In this document: positions 26,152 to 34,646 of the stretch, one piece after another
How the letters are laid out: every line of letters starts with the position of its first letter
Numbering within the stretch: the first letter of the stretch is position 1
DNA from: Solirubrobacter deserti
GTDB lineage: Bacteria > Actinomycetota > Thermoleophilia > Solirubrobacterales > Solirubrobacteraceae
Reading direction: 5' to 3'
Assembly (NCBI RefSeq): GCF_027587175.1
Contig: NZ_JAPCID010000012.1
Coordinates: 1 to 64,000 of the forward strand
Length of the DNA stretch: 64,000 nt
Program-made: the position numbers and the translations under genes
The notes under the pieces: model-generated
Told to the model about the DNA's origin: nothing
Seen by the model: only the letters and a program-made list of their open reading frames with translations
The model's database searches: none

Positions 26152-26748
26152 CTACTTGCGCACGCGATACCGCAGGTGCGTCACGCGATTCCCCTGCACG
26201 GACGAGATCGGCCCCTCGAGCAGGTACGGGCCGTGCTCGAGCGGACGGAAGAACGGGCGTCCACCGCCGAGGATCACCGGGACCAGATCCACGTCGATCT
26301 CGTCCACGAGGCCGGCCTCGAGCGCCTGGCTGACGATCGTGCCGCCGTTGAGGCCGACGTTCTTGTCGCCCGCGCGCCGTCGCGCGGCCGCGATCGCGTC
26401 CTCCAGACCGGTGGTGACGAACTCGTACCACTCGGTCGAGCGCTCCCACCCGTCCGGGACCGAGTGGGTGAGGACGACGTACGGGATGCCCAGCGTGTGC
26501 TTGCCGCCCCAGCCGTTGGTGATGTCGAACAGGTGGCGGCCGACGACGAAGCAGCCCGTGTCGTCGATCATCGCGCGGATGTGCGCGGCGCTCGGCTCGG
26601 TGACGTTGAGCGGGAGGTCCGGATCGGCGGTCTCGATCGTGATGTCGCCGTTGCCGTACCAGGCGAACAGGTGCTCGAAGCCGGACTCGTCCGGACCGGA
26701 GATGTAGCCGTCGATGGAGACGCTCGCGCCTGCGGTGATCTTGGTCAT
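26152..26748 (-). CDS. Dihydrofolate reductase / RibD C-terminal domain family protein
   Basis: 198 aa NADPH-dependent reductase fold (MTKITAGASVSIDGYISGPD, then CFVVGRHLFD, NVGLNGGTIVSQALEAGLVD, VPVILGGGRPFF). This actinobacterial clade is related to YyaP/RibD-C and is not a housekeeping DHFR; the substrate is unknown. It stands alone, downstream of the S9 peptidase gene on the same strand with 29 bases between, so a joint transcript is possible. Confidence 0.9.
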   Translation of the reverse strand: MTKITAGASVSIDGYISGPDESGFEHLFAWYGNGDITIETADPDLPLNVTEPSAAHIRAMIDDTGCFVVGRHLFDITNGWGGKHTLGIPYVVLTHSVPDGWERSTEWYEFVTTGLEDAIAAARRRAGDKNVGLNGGTIVSQALEAGLVDEIDVDLVPVILGGGRPFFRPLEHGPYLLEGPISSVQGNRVTHLRYRVRK

Positions 26749-26777
26749 GCCGCTACAACGACGGGCGCCTCACGAAC

Positions 26778-28637
26778 TCATCGCTGGACCGCGAACCCGA
26801 GCACGCGCCCGTAGAACGCGAGCTCGGCCTCGGCGGCGCGCCGCAGGTTCTCGGCCTTGCGGAAGCCGTGCTGCTCGCCCTCGAACACCAGGTACTCGTG
26901 GTCGATGCCCTTGCGCCGCAGCGCCTCGACGATCACCTCGGACTGCGAGGGCGGGACGACCCGGTCCTCGTCGCCCTGCAGCACGATCACCGGGACGCGG
27001 ATCTTGTCGGCGTGCGTGAGCGGCGCGCGCTCGACCCACTCGGAGCGGTCGATCAGCCAGTCCAGGTAGCGCGACTCGAACTTGTGCGTGTCCTCGGCGA
27101 ACGCACTGAGGTCCGCGACCCCGTAGTAATCGGCGCCGCACGCGAACACGTCCGGGTAGCGCGTCAACGCGCTCAGCACCGTCCAGCCGCCGGCGCTGCC
27201 GCCGGTGATCGTCATGCGCGCCCCGTCCACCTCGCCGGACTCGGCGAGGAAGCGCGCCGCGTTGACGGCGTCGTCGGTGTCGACGATGCCCCACTGGCCG
27301 CGCAGGCGGTCGCGGTACTCGCGCCCGTAGCCGGTCGAGCCGCCGTAGTTGACGTCGACGACGGCGAACCCGCGCGTGGTGAAGAACTGGATCTCCGGGC
27401 GCAGGATCGCGCTCACGTGCGCGGTCGGACCGCCGTGCACGCGCACGACGAGCGGCGGCCGCTCGCCCTCCGGCCCGCGGTAGGAGGGGTGGTGCGGGGG
27501 ATAGAACAGCGCGTACGCGGTCCGGCAGCCGGTCGTCGGGTACTCGACCGCGCGCGGGACCGACACGTACTCGGCGGGTACGAGCGCTTCGCCGTCCGGG
27601 CTGAGCGGCTCGACGGCGCCGGAGTCGACGTCCAGCGCGACCACGCGCAGCCCGCGCACCGGCGAAGCGCCGATGAACAGCGCGCGCCGCCCGTCCGAGA
27701 CCACGTCGACGATCCGCGTGAACTCGAGCTCCACGTCGCGCAGCGACCCGTCCTCGACGACCGCGAGGTGATCCGCGCCCGCGCTGGAGTAGACGACCAC
27801 GATCCGTCCGTCGTCCAGGAACGCGTAGTAGGACTCGCCGAACACCCACAGCGGGCCGCCGACCTCGGCCTCCAGCGCGGTCACCGCCGTCCCGTTCTCG
27901 CGATAGAGGTTCCACCAGCCGGTCCGGTCGGAGGAGTAGTGCAGCTCGCCGGACGGGCTCCACGCCGGCTGGACGATCGCCTCGGCCGCACCGCCCGCGA
28001 CCCGCCGTTTCCTAAAGAGGGACAGTCCCTCTTTAAGTTCGGCCACGTAGAGCTCGGAGCCCTCCCACGGCATCCGCGGGTGGTCCCACGCGAGCCACGC
28101 GATCCGGGACCCGTCCGGCGACACCCGTGGCGCGGCGTAGAAGTCGTGCCCGGCCTCCAGCACGACCGGCTCGCCGCCCGCCAGCGGCACGGCGACGAGC
28201 TCGTTGACGTGCTCGGGCTCCGCGACGCGCTCGCGCACGCACACGAGCCAGTCGCCCGCGACCTGCAGGTCCGCGTAGCGCAGGCCGTGCTCGACCCCCG
28301 GCTCCGGCGTCAGCGGCACCGGCGCACCGTCGCGGATCGCATAGACGCGCTGGTCGGCGTCGCGGCAGAAGTACACCGTCCCGCCGGCCACCGTGTAGGC
28401 GCCGCCGCCGTACTCGTGCACGCGCGTGCGGGCGCTCCAGCCGGCGGGGATCGCGTCCTCGCACGCGCCGTTCGGCCCGCGCGCGACGATCACGTCCCGC
28501 CCGCCCTCGAGCGAGCGCGCCTCCGACCAGTACACGTGGTCACCGTCCACCAACACGAGCGAGTGCGTCCAGCCGGGGTCGCGCGCGACGACGTCGCCGT
28601 CGACCGGTGAGGGCCAAGAGCCGAACGGAGCGTCCAT
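26778..28637 (-). CDS. S9-family serine peptidase (prolyl oligopeptidase type)
   Basis: 619 aa. Residues 1 to about 370 form a beta-propeller of repeated WSPDG-like strands; the C-terminal 250 residues are an alpha/beta hydrolase with Ser481 in GGSAGGW, Asp558 in GDEDRVV and His590 in GEQHGF. No signal peptide, so it is a cytoplasmic oligopeptidase or dipeptidyl/acylaminoacyl peptidase. The ATG at 28637 (MDAPFGSWPS) matches the usual N-terminus. The codons at 28013-28035 (residues about 201-209, KEGLSLF) consist of a dispersed palindrome inserted in frame between propeller strands. Confidence 0.9.
   Translation of the reverse strand: MDAPFGSWPSPVDGDVVARDPGWTHSLVLVDGDHVYWSEARSLEGGRDVIVARGPNGACEDAIPAGWSARTRVHEYGGGAYTVAGGTVYFCRDADQRVYAIRDGAPVPLTPEPGVEHGLRYADLQVAGDWLVCVRERVAEPEHVNELVAVPLAGGEPVVLEAGHDFYAAPRVSPDGSRIAWLAWDHPRMPWEGSELYVAELKEGLSLFRKRRVAGGAAEAIVQPAWSPSGELHYSSDRTGWWNLYRENGTAVTALEAEVGGPLWVFGESYYAFLDDGRIVVVYSSAGADHLAVVEDGSLRDVELEFTRIVDVVSDGRRALFIGASPVRGLRVVALDVDSGAVEPLSPDGEALVPAEYVSVPRAVEYPTTGCRTAYALFYPPHHPSYRGPEGERPPLVVRVHGGPTAHVSAILRPEIQFFTTRGFAVVDVNYGGSTGYGREYRDRLRGQWGIVDTDDAVNAARFLAESGEVDGARMTITGGSAGGWTVLSALTRYPDVFACGADYYGVADLSAFAEDTHKFESRYLDWLIDRSEWVERAPLTHADKIRVPVIVLQGDEDRVVPPSQSEVIVEALRRKGIDHEYLVFEGEQHGFRKAENLRRAAEAELAFYGRVLGFAVQR
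28013..28035. repeat. Dispersed palindrome (AAGAGGGACAGTCCCTCTT core), intragenic copy
   Basis: A perfect 23-bp palindrome of two 11-base arms around a central A, inside the S9 peptidase gene. The 19-bp core is identical to that at 53215-53235. It reads through in frame as part of KEGLSLF. Such palindromes resemble REP/RAYT-mobilised elements, but no transposase gene is in the window. Confidence 0.85.
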
Positions 28638-28787
28638 GACACCACCGTAAGGGGTGTCGACAGCGTGTGTAAGGAACGCGACAGCGCACGTGCGCTCCAT
28701 CCGCCCGATGTGGACGGGAGGCAACCGCACCACGATGGTCGCGTGTCCCCCTCCCCAGCCGTCAGCCCCGTTCGCGATACTGAGGTC

Positions 28788-31724
28788 GTGGCGTCCCGTG
28801 TGACCAGCACGACCTTCGTCGGCCGGGCCGCAGAGCTCGCCGAGTTGCGGGCGGGGCTGACGGAAGCTGCCCAGGGCCGCCCGGCGATCGCGTTCATCGC
28901 GGGTGAGTCCGGGCTCGGCAAGACGCGGCTGGTGGCCGAGCTCGAGCGCCTGGCGCGCGAGGACGGCATGCGCGTGATCGGCGGCGACTGCGTCGAGCTG
29001 GGCGAGAGCGAGCTGCCGTACGCCCCGATCGTCGGCGCGCTGCGCCCGCTGGCGCGCTCCGGCCACGAGGCGTTCGCCGCGCTCACCGATCCCGCGCGGG
29101 CCGCGCTCGCGCAGATCCTGCCGGGGCTCGGCGCCGCGGAGACGCGCACCGACGACGAGGCCACGGCCCAGGCGCGGCTGTTCGACGGGCTGCTGGAGCT
29201 GCTCGAGCTGCTCGCCCGCGACGACGGCCTGCTGCTCACGATCGAGGACCTGCACTGGGCGGACCGCTCGACCCGCGCGTTCCTCGTCTACCTCGCTTCC
29301 TCACTGTGCCGCGAGCGCGTACTCGTGGTCACCACCTACCGGCCGGACGAGCTGCACCGTCGCCACCCGTTGCGCCCGCTGCTGGCCGAGCTGGAGCGCG
29401 ACGCCCGCGCCCGGCGCGTCGAACTGCGCCCGCTCACCCGCGCCGAGCTGGGCGAGCAGCTCGCCGACATCCTCGGCGCGGCTCCGCGGCCCGACCTGCT
29501 GGACCGCCTGTTCTCGCGCTCGGAGGGCAATCCGCTCTTCGCCGAGGAGCTGCTCGCGGCCGGGCTGGACGGCCGCGGCGCGCTCCCGCCGACGCTGCGC
29601 GACGCGCTCATGCTGCGGATCGAGCGGCTCTCGCCCGACGCGCAGGAGCTGCTGCGCGTGATCGCCGCCGGCCGCCGGCTGGATCACCAGATCCTGTCCG
29701 CCGCCTGCGACTTCGACCCGCGCGGCCCCGCCCGCGAGGCCGTCGCCGCGCAGCTGGTCGTGGCCGACGAGGAGGGCTTCTACTCGTTCCGGCACGCACT
29801 GCTGCGCGAGGTCGTCGTGGACGATCTGCTGCCGGGCGAGCGCGCCTCGCTGCACCTCGCGCTCGCGCGGGCGCTCGAGGAGCGTGCGGCGTCCCTGCCC
29901 AACGGCGGCGGCGCGTACCTGGCGACCGGCATCGCTCACCACTACCTGGAGTCCGGCGACCAGCCCGCGGCGCTCGCGGCCAGCGTCCGGGCGGGTGCGG
30001 CGGCCGAGAGCGTCCACGCCAACGGCGAGGCCGCGGCGTTGTACTCCCGTGCGCTGCAGCTGTGGGACCGCGTGCCCAACGCGGAGGAGCTGACCGGGCT
30101 CGACCACGTCGAGCTGCTGCGCAACGCGGCCTGGACCAACGACCGCGAGCACGAGCCCGCGCGGGCCGAGTCCTACCTGCGCGCCGCGATCGCCGAGCTC
30201 GGCGACTCCGACCCGGTCCGCACCGCTCAGCTGCTGGAGCTGACGGCGCGCCAGCAGTTCAACCAGGGCCGCTCGGCCGCCGCCGCCGAGACGCGGCGCG
30301 AGGCGCTGGCGCTGCTGCCCGAGGGGCCGAGCGGCACGCGCGCGACGCTGCTCGCCGGCATGGCGAAGGAGCTCATGCTCGAGTCGCGCCTGCACGAGAC
30401 GCTGGAGGTCGCCGACGAGGCGATCGAGGTCGCGCGCGCGGCCGGCGACCAGGTGTCCGAGCTGCGCGCGCTGGACGCCAAGGGCGTCGTGCTGTTCGGC
30501 ATGGCGCGCTACGAGGAGGGCGAGGCCGCGCTGCGCGAGGCGATGCAGCGCTCCCAACAGAACGACATCTTCTACTTCCTGAGCACGCACGTGAACATGG
30601 CCGACGCGCTCGCGGGCGCGGGGCGCCTGGCGGATGCGCGCAAGATCGCCGCCGAAGGCCTCGAGCTGGCCGCCGCCCGCGGCACGCCGCGCCGCTGGCT
30701 GATGCTGCTGTGCGCCGAGCTCGCGTTCGAAGCGGGGGAATGGGACGTGGCCGAGGCCGCGCTGCCCTCACCCGGCCGGCCCGCCCAGGGCACGACGTTC
30801 ATCAACGACGCGCTGCGCCGGATCGAGCTCGCGCTCGGTCGCGGTGATCACGACACGGCGCGGACGCTGCTCGACGCCGCCGAGGACGTGGCCGCGGACA
30901 CGCGCGAGCCGCAGTGGATCGGGCCGCTCGGCGCGCTCCGGGCCGAGCTCGAGCGCCGCGCCGGCGACCTGGAAGCCGCCGTGGCCGCGATCGACAACGC
31001 GCTCGACCGGCTGGACTTCTGCTCGCAGGACGTCGCGCGCATGGCCCGCGTGGCCGCCTCGGGCGTGCGCGTGCACGCCGACGCGGCCGTCCGGGCGCGC
31101 GATCTCGGCGAGGACCCGGAGCTCGCGATCATGATGGCCGAGGGCCTGCTGGCGCGCGTCGAGGCCTGCGCGGAGGGCGAGCGGCCGGTCGAGCGCGCGT
31201 TCCTCACGCTGGCCCACGCCGAGCTCGCGCGCGCCCGTGACGAGGACGACCCGGAGCTGTGGGCCGCGGCGGTCTCCGCCTGGCAGGCGCTGGGCCGCCC
31301 GTACCGTGCGGCGCAGGCGCAGCGGCGGCGCGCCGAGGCACTGCTGGCCGGCGGCAACCGCGAGGGCGCGGCGGTCGCCGCCGCCGAGGCCCTGGCCGCG
31401 GCCTCGGCGGTCGGCGCCACGTGGCTCGCCTCGGAGATCGAGGGCTTCGCGCTGCGGGCCCGGCTGCGGCTGGACGCGGACGAGCCTTCGCCGCCTTCCG
31501 CGCCGACTGCCACGGAAGACGGCGAAGACCCGTTCGGCCTCACGCCGCGCGAGAAGCAGGTCCTGGCCCTGCTCGCCGCCGGGCGCACCAACCGGGAGAT
31601 CGGCGCCGCGTTGTACATGGCCGAGAAGACCGCGAGCGTCCACGTCTCGCGCATCCTCTCCAAGCTCGACGTGCGTTCCCGCACGGAGGCCGCAGCGGTC
31701 GCCCACCGCGTGGGGTTGGTCTAG
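28788..31724 (+). CDS. Large ATP-binding LuxR-family transcriptional regulator (LAL type)
   Basis: About 978 aa from GTG28788 (GTG28800 is an alternative). The N-terminal AAA/NTPase domain begins STTFVGRAAELAEL, with Walker A GESGLGKT at 39-46 and Walker B LLLTIEDLHWAD. The middle 500 residues are helical TPR-like repeats. The C-terminal 65 residues (about 910-978) are a LuxR helix-turn-helix (LTPREKQVLALLAAGRTNREIG). These MalT-like switches bind an inducer and ATP to activate catabolic or secondary-metabolite genes. The nearest candidate target is the acetamidase gene downstream (inference). A roughly 20-bp direct repeat (GTAAGG...CGACAGCG twice, 28648-28690) lies upstream. Confidence 0.88.
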   Translation: MASRVTSTTFVGRAAELAELRAGLTEAAQGRPAIAFIAGESGLGKTRLVAELERLAREDGMRVIGGDCVELGESELPYAPIVGALRPLARSGHEAFAALTDPARAALAQILPGLGAAETRTDDEATAQARLFDGLLELLELLARDDGLLLTIEDLHWADRSTRAFLVYLASSLCRERVLVVTTYRPDELHRRHPLRPLLAELERDARARRVELRPLTRAELGEQLADILGAAPRPDLLDRLFSRSEGNPLFAEELLAAGLDGRGALPPTLRDALMLRIERLSPDAQELLRVIAAGRRLDHQILSAACDFDPRGPAREAVAAQLVVADEEGFYSFRHALLREVVVDDLLPGERASLHLALARALEERAASLPNGGGAYLATGIAHHYLESGDQPAALAASVRAGAAAESVHANGEAAALYSRALQLWDRVPNAEELTGLDHVELLRNAAWTNDREHEPARAESYLRAAIAELGDSDPVRTAQLLELTARQQFNQGRSAAAAETRREALALLPEGPSGTRATLLAGMAKELMLESRLHETLEVADEAIEVARAAGDQVSELRALDAKGVVLFGMARYEEGEAALREAMQRSQQNDIFYFLSTHVNMADALAGAGRLADARKIAAEGLELAAARGTPRRWLMLLCAELAFEAGEWDVAEAALPSPGRPAQGTTFINDALRRIELALGRGDHDTARTLLDAAEDVAADTREPQWIGPLGALRAELERRAGDLEAAVAAIDNALDRLDFCSQDVARMARVAASGVRVHADAAVRARDLGEDPELAIMMAEGLLARVEACAEGERPVERAFLTLAHAELARARDEDDPELWAAAVSAWQALGRPYRAAQAQRRRAEALLAGGNREGAAVAAAEALAAASAVGATWLASEIEGFALRARLRLDADEPSPPSAPTATEDGEDPFGLTPREKQVLALLAAGRTNREIGAALYMAEKTASVHVSRILSKLDVRSRTEAAAVAHRVGLV

Positions 31725-31816
31725 AACACGCGCTGGAGCGCCCCGAGCGCCTTCGCGGTGCCGCGCGTGCCCACGTAGATGGAGAGGAGCGTGGCCGTGA
31801 TGAGAGGTTCCCGCAT
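31721..31816 (-). CDS. Possible 31-residue peptide
   Basis: A short frame (start MREPLITATLLSIYVGTRGT, end ALGALQRVF) begins at an ATG within an 8-bp inverted repeat (31807-31836) and ends overlapping the LuxR stop. It has a short hydrophobic stretch. No ribosome site is clear and I do not recognise it. It could be a leader or a small membrane peptide, or chance. Confidence 0.22.
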   Translation of the reverse strand: MREPLITATLLSIYVGTRGTAKALGALQRVF

Positions 31817-31864
31817 GAGAAGAATTGTGCGGGAACGTTGACCGTGCGGACATGGCCCACGGTC
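31807..31864. promoter_or_regulatory. Two inverted repeats upstream of the acetamidase gene
   Basis: GTTCCCGC (31807-31814) pairs with GCGGGAAC (31829-31836) across 14 bases. GACCGTG (31840-31846) pairs with CACGGTC (31858-31864) across 11 bases. Both lie within 91 bases before ATG31898 and are good operator candidates, perhaps for the LuxR-type regulator just upstream. Confidence 0.4.
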
Positions 31865-31897
31865 CAAACCCGGTTCGACCGTGAGTAGGGTGCGCGA

Positions 31898-32839
31898 ATG
31901 GCCACGCACTACTTCCCGACGGACCGGGTCCACTTCACGTGGGACGCGGGCAACGAGCCGGTCCTGACGATCGCCGACGGCGACACCGTCGTCTACGAGA
32001 CCCGTGACGTGTCCGACAACCAGATCGGGCCGGGGTCCGACACGAGCGTGATCGCGACGCTCGACTGGGACCGCGTGTACCCGTTGAGCGGGCCGGTGTA
32101 CGTCGAGGGCGCCGAGCCGGGCGACACGCTCGCGATCGAGGTCCTGGACATCCACACCAAGGGCTGGGGCTGGGCCGCGATCCTGCCCGGGCTCGGCCTG
32201 CTGGCCGACGACTTCACCGAGCCCTACCTGCGCATCTTCGACCTCACCGAGGGCGACGTCACCCACTTCCGCGAGGACATCACCGTCCCGCTGGACCCGT
32301 TCATGGGGACGATGGGCGTCTGCCCGGCGGGCGCGAGCGGGACGCCGATCATGCCCCCGGGCGTGTTCGGCGGCAACCTCGACACCCGCCACCTCGTGAA
32401 GGGCACGACGCTGTACCTGCCGGTGCAGGAGCGTGGCGCGCTGTTCTCGACCGGCGACGCGCACGGCTGCCAGGGCGACGGCGAGATCTGCGTCACCGGC
32501 CTCGAGGCCCCGATGTACGCGACGATGCGGTTCAGCGTCGAGAAGCGCTCGATCCCCGCGCCGCAGTACCGCACGGCGCCCGGCCCGCTCACTCCCGCCG
32601 TCGACGACGGCTCGTTCTTCGCCACCACGGGCGTCGGTCCGGACCTGTTCGAGAACGCGCAGAACGCGACGCGAGCGATGATCGACCACCTGGTGTCCGA
32701 GCACGGGCTCTCGCGCGAGGACGCCTACGTCCTGTGCTCGCTCGTCGTGGACCTCAAGATCTCGGAGATCGTGGACGCGGGGCAGTTCGTCGTCTCGGCG
32801 GTGCTGCCGGAGGCCATCTTCGCGCTGGAGCTGATCTAG
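31898..32839 (+). CDS. Acetamidase/formamidase family protein
   Basis: 313-aa amidase of the FmdA/AmdA family, hydrolysing a short amide to carboxylate and ammonia. Conserved segments: HFTWDAGNEPVLTIADGDTV, PLSGPVYVEGAEPGDTLAIE, VPLDPFMGTMGVCPAG, the metal/active-site region FSTGDAHGCQGDGEICVTGLE, and the C-terminal DAYVLCSLVVDLKISEIVD. Cytoplasmic, with no signal peptide. It is monocistronic; the promoter region carries two inverted repeats. The 51-bp palindrome copy B follows 5 bases after the stop. The substrate could be formamide, acetamide or a related amide. Confidence 0.92.
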   Translation: MATHYFPTDRVHFTWDAGNEPVLTIADGDTVVYETRDVSDNQIGPGSDTSVIATLDWDRVYPLSGPVYVEGAEPGDTLAIEVLDIHTKGWGWAAILPGLGLLADDFTEPYLRIFDLTEGDVTHFREDITVPLDPFMGTMGVCPAGASGTPIMPPGVFGGNLDTRHLVKGTTLYLPVQERGALFSTGDAHGCQGDGEICVTGLEAPMYATMRFSVEKRSIPAPQYRTAPGPLTPAVDDGSFFATTGVGPDLFENAQNATRAMIDHLVSEHGLSREDAYVLCSLVVDLKISEIVDAGQFVVSAVLPEAIFALELI

Positions 32840-32843
32840 GGAG

Positions 32844-32894
32844 GGGGGTGCCGCAATCTCCTTCCGCTCAGCGGAAGCTCCTTGCTGCACCCCT
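32844..32894 (+). repeat. Dispersed 51-bp double palindrome, copy B
   Basis: Outer arms GGGGGTGCCGCA (32844-32855) and TGCTGCACCCCT (32883-32894) pair with two exceptions; an inner stem CTTCCGCT/AGCGGAAG (32861-32877) is perfect. It is about 88% identical to copy A on the opposite strand and lies between convergent genes, where it could terminate both. Its + strand reads MPQSPSAQRKLLAAP, like the N-terminus of the DUF559 gene. Confidence 0.85.
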
Positions 32895-32929
32895 CGAGCG
32901 GTTCGTGAGTTACGCCGGGCGGCGCGCTT

Positions 32930-34606
32930 CTAGAGGGCGGCCTGCAGGACCCGCTTGGCGACCGGGGCGGCATTCGTGCCGCCCTGGCCCTGGTTCGGGA
33001 GCATCACGGCGATCGCGACCTTCGGGTTCTGCGCGGGGGCGAAGGCCACGAACCAGGCGGTCGTGTTCTTCGCGTTCTGGGCGATGTCGCCGGTGGAGAC
33101 GAGCTCGGCCGTGCCGGTCTTGCCCGCCACGGTCACGCCCGGGACCTGCGCCGCCGTGCCGGTGCCCGAGGCCACGTTGGCGATCATCATCGTGCGGACG
33201 TTGGCGGCGACCTTCGCGCTGACGACCCTCGTCCGCTTGCGCTTGGTGCCCGCCAGCCACGGCTTGATCCGCACGCCCTTGTTGGCGATCGTCGCGGCCA
33301 CCGACGCCATCTGCAGCGGCGTCGCCTGATCGGTGTTCTGGCCGATCGCGGCCGAGCCGACGGCGATCGCGTCCTTCATCTCTGCGGCCTCGGGGATCGT
33401 CGAGATCTTCGCCGCGGGGATGTCCGGCTGCTCGAAGAAGCCGAACTTCTTCGAGATGGCGACCATCCGCTTCGCGCCCACCTTGGCGCCCAGCGGCCCG
33501 AACACGCTGTTGCAGGACTTCGCGAACGAGGTCGTCAACGACCCGCCGCACGCGGAGTCGCCGGCGTTGCGCAGCTTCGCGCCCGACAGCGTCGCGAAGG
33601 AGCGCGCGGGATACGACGAGCCCATGGTGGCCTTCTTGTAGTGCAGCGCCGCCGCGGCGGTGACGACCTTAAACACGGACCCGGGCGGCTGGGGAGCGCT
33701 CACCGCGAGCCCCGCCAGCGCGAGCACCGACCCGTCGCTCGGCTTGATGATCGCGATGCCGCCCAGCTGGCCGCCGAGCGCGTCGTTGGCCTGCCGCTGC
33801 AGCCCCAGCCGGATCGTGGTGGTCACCGACTTGCCGGGCGTGCCCTTCACGCGGGCGATCACGCGGTCCCCGAAGCGCAGCGTCGAGCTGCGCTTGCCCG
33901 CCAGGCGCTCTTCGTAGATGCGGTTCAGGCCGGTCGGCTTGTCGCCAGCGACGCCCGCGATCGACGCACCCAGCTCGTCGGAGTCGAGCAGCTTGCCGCC
34001 CGCGGCGTAGATGTTCCCGCGCCTGGGGGGCGCGCCCGAACGGCGGCGCACGTCCTCGCCCTCGCGCAGGCCGGGGAGCCGCAGCGCGGGCGTCCAGGCC
34101 ACGCGGCCCTCGCCCTGCTCGTTCTCGGACGCCGTGAACTCGATCTCGCGGTCGGGCAGCCGGCCGAAGTCCTTGGTCTCCACCGTCACCGGCACGACGA
34201 CCTTCCCGCCGCTGAGCAGCGGGCCGGCCCGGCCCACACGCACCTTCTCCACCGTTGCCGCCCGGTTGGCGCGCCGGTAGTCGGCGAGGAACGAGATCTT
34301 CGGGTTCGCGCGCTGGCTCTTCACGTCCAGGAGCCGGTACATCGCCTCGTAGTCCTGGCGCTCCCACGCCTGCGTGAACGCGACCACCGCCGGCAGGCGC
34401 TCGTCCTCGTCCAGGTACGCGCGCACGCCCGCGTACCCGGCCGCGGCCAGCCCGCCGAGCAGCACGATCGCCGTGAAGACGATGCTCAGCGACGGCCCGC
34501 GCCGGCGCCGGCGGCGGGCGTGCTTGGGCGGGGACAGGAACGGCGAGCCCGCTCGGGGCACGTACCCGAGTCCCCCGGAACGGCGTCGACGTCGACGGGC
34601 CACCAC
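32930..34606 (-). CDS. Penicillin-binding transpeptidase (MecA/PBP2-like class B)
   Basis: 558-aa membrane-anchored peptidoglycan crosslinking enzyme. A basic cytoplasmic N-tail (RRRRRRSGGL) precedes a single membrane helix (SLSIVFTAIVLLGGLAAAGY, about 39-58). An NTF2-like MecA_N domain (about 70-165) and a short dimerisation region follow, then the transpeptidase domain with Ser310-x-x-Lys313 (PGSVFK), Ser364-Cys-Asn366 and Lys496-Thr-Gly. The MecA-type N-domain suggests a class B PBP with an auxiliary or elongation role and possibly low beta-lactam affinity (inference). Start GTG34606 follows an AAAGGG ribosome site. It diverges from the ECF sigma factor gene at 34647. Confidence 0.92.
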   Translation of the reverse strand: MVARRRRRRSGGLGYVPRAGSPFLSPPKHARRRRRRGPSLSIVFTAIVLLGGLAAAGYAGVRAYLDEDERLPAVVAFTQAWERQDYEAMYRLLDVKSQRANPKISFLADYRRANRAATVEKVRVGRAGPLLSGGKVVVPVTVETKDFGRLPDREIEFTASENEQGEGRVAWTPALRLPGLREGEDVRRRSGAPPRRGNIYAAGGKLLDSDELGASIAGVAGDKPTGLNRIYEERLAGKRSSTLRFGDRVIARVKGTPGKSVTTTIRLGLQRQANDALGGQLGGIAIIKPSDGSVLALAGLAVSAPQPPGSVFKVVTAAAALHYKKATMGSSYPARSFATLSGAKLRNAGDSACGGSLTTSFAKSCNSVFGPLGAKVGAKRMVAISKKFGFFEQPDIPAAKISTIPEAAEMKDAIAVGSAAIGQNTDQATPLQMASVAATIANKGVRIKPWLAGTKRKRTRVVSAKVAANVRTMMIANVASGTGTAAQVPGVTVAGKTGTAELVSTGDIAQNAKNTTAWFVAFAPAQNPKVAIAVMLPNQGQGGTNAAPVAKRVLQAAL

Positions 34607-34646
34607 CCTTTTCTAGCGGGTCGCTCGGACTGTTTACCCTGAGCGG

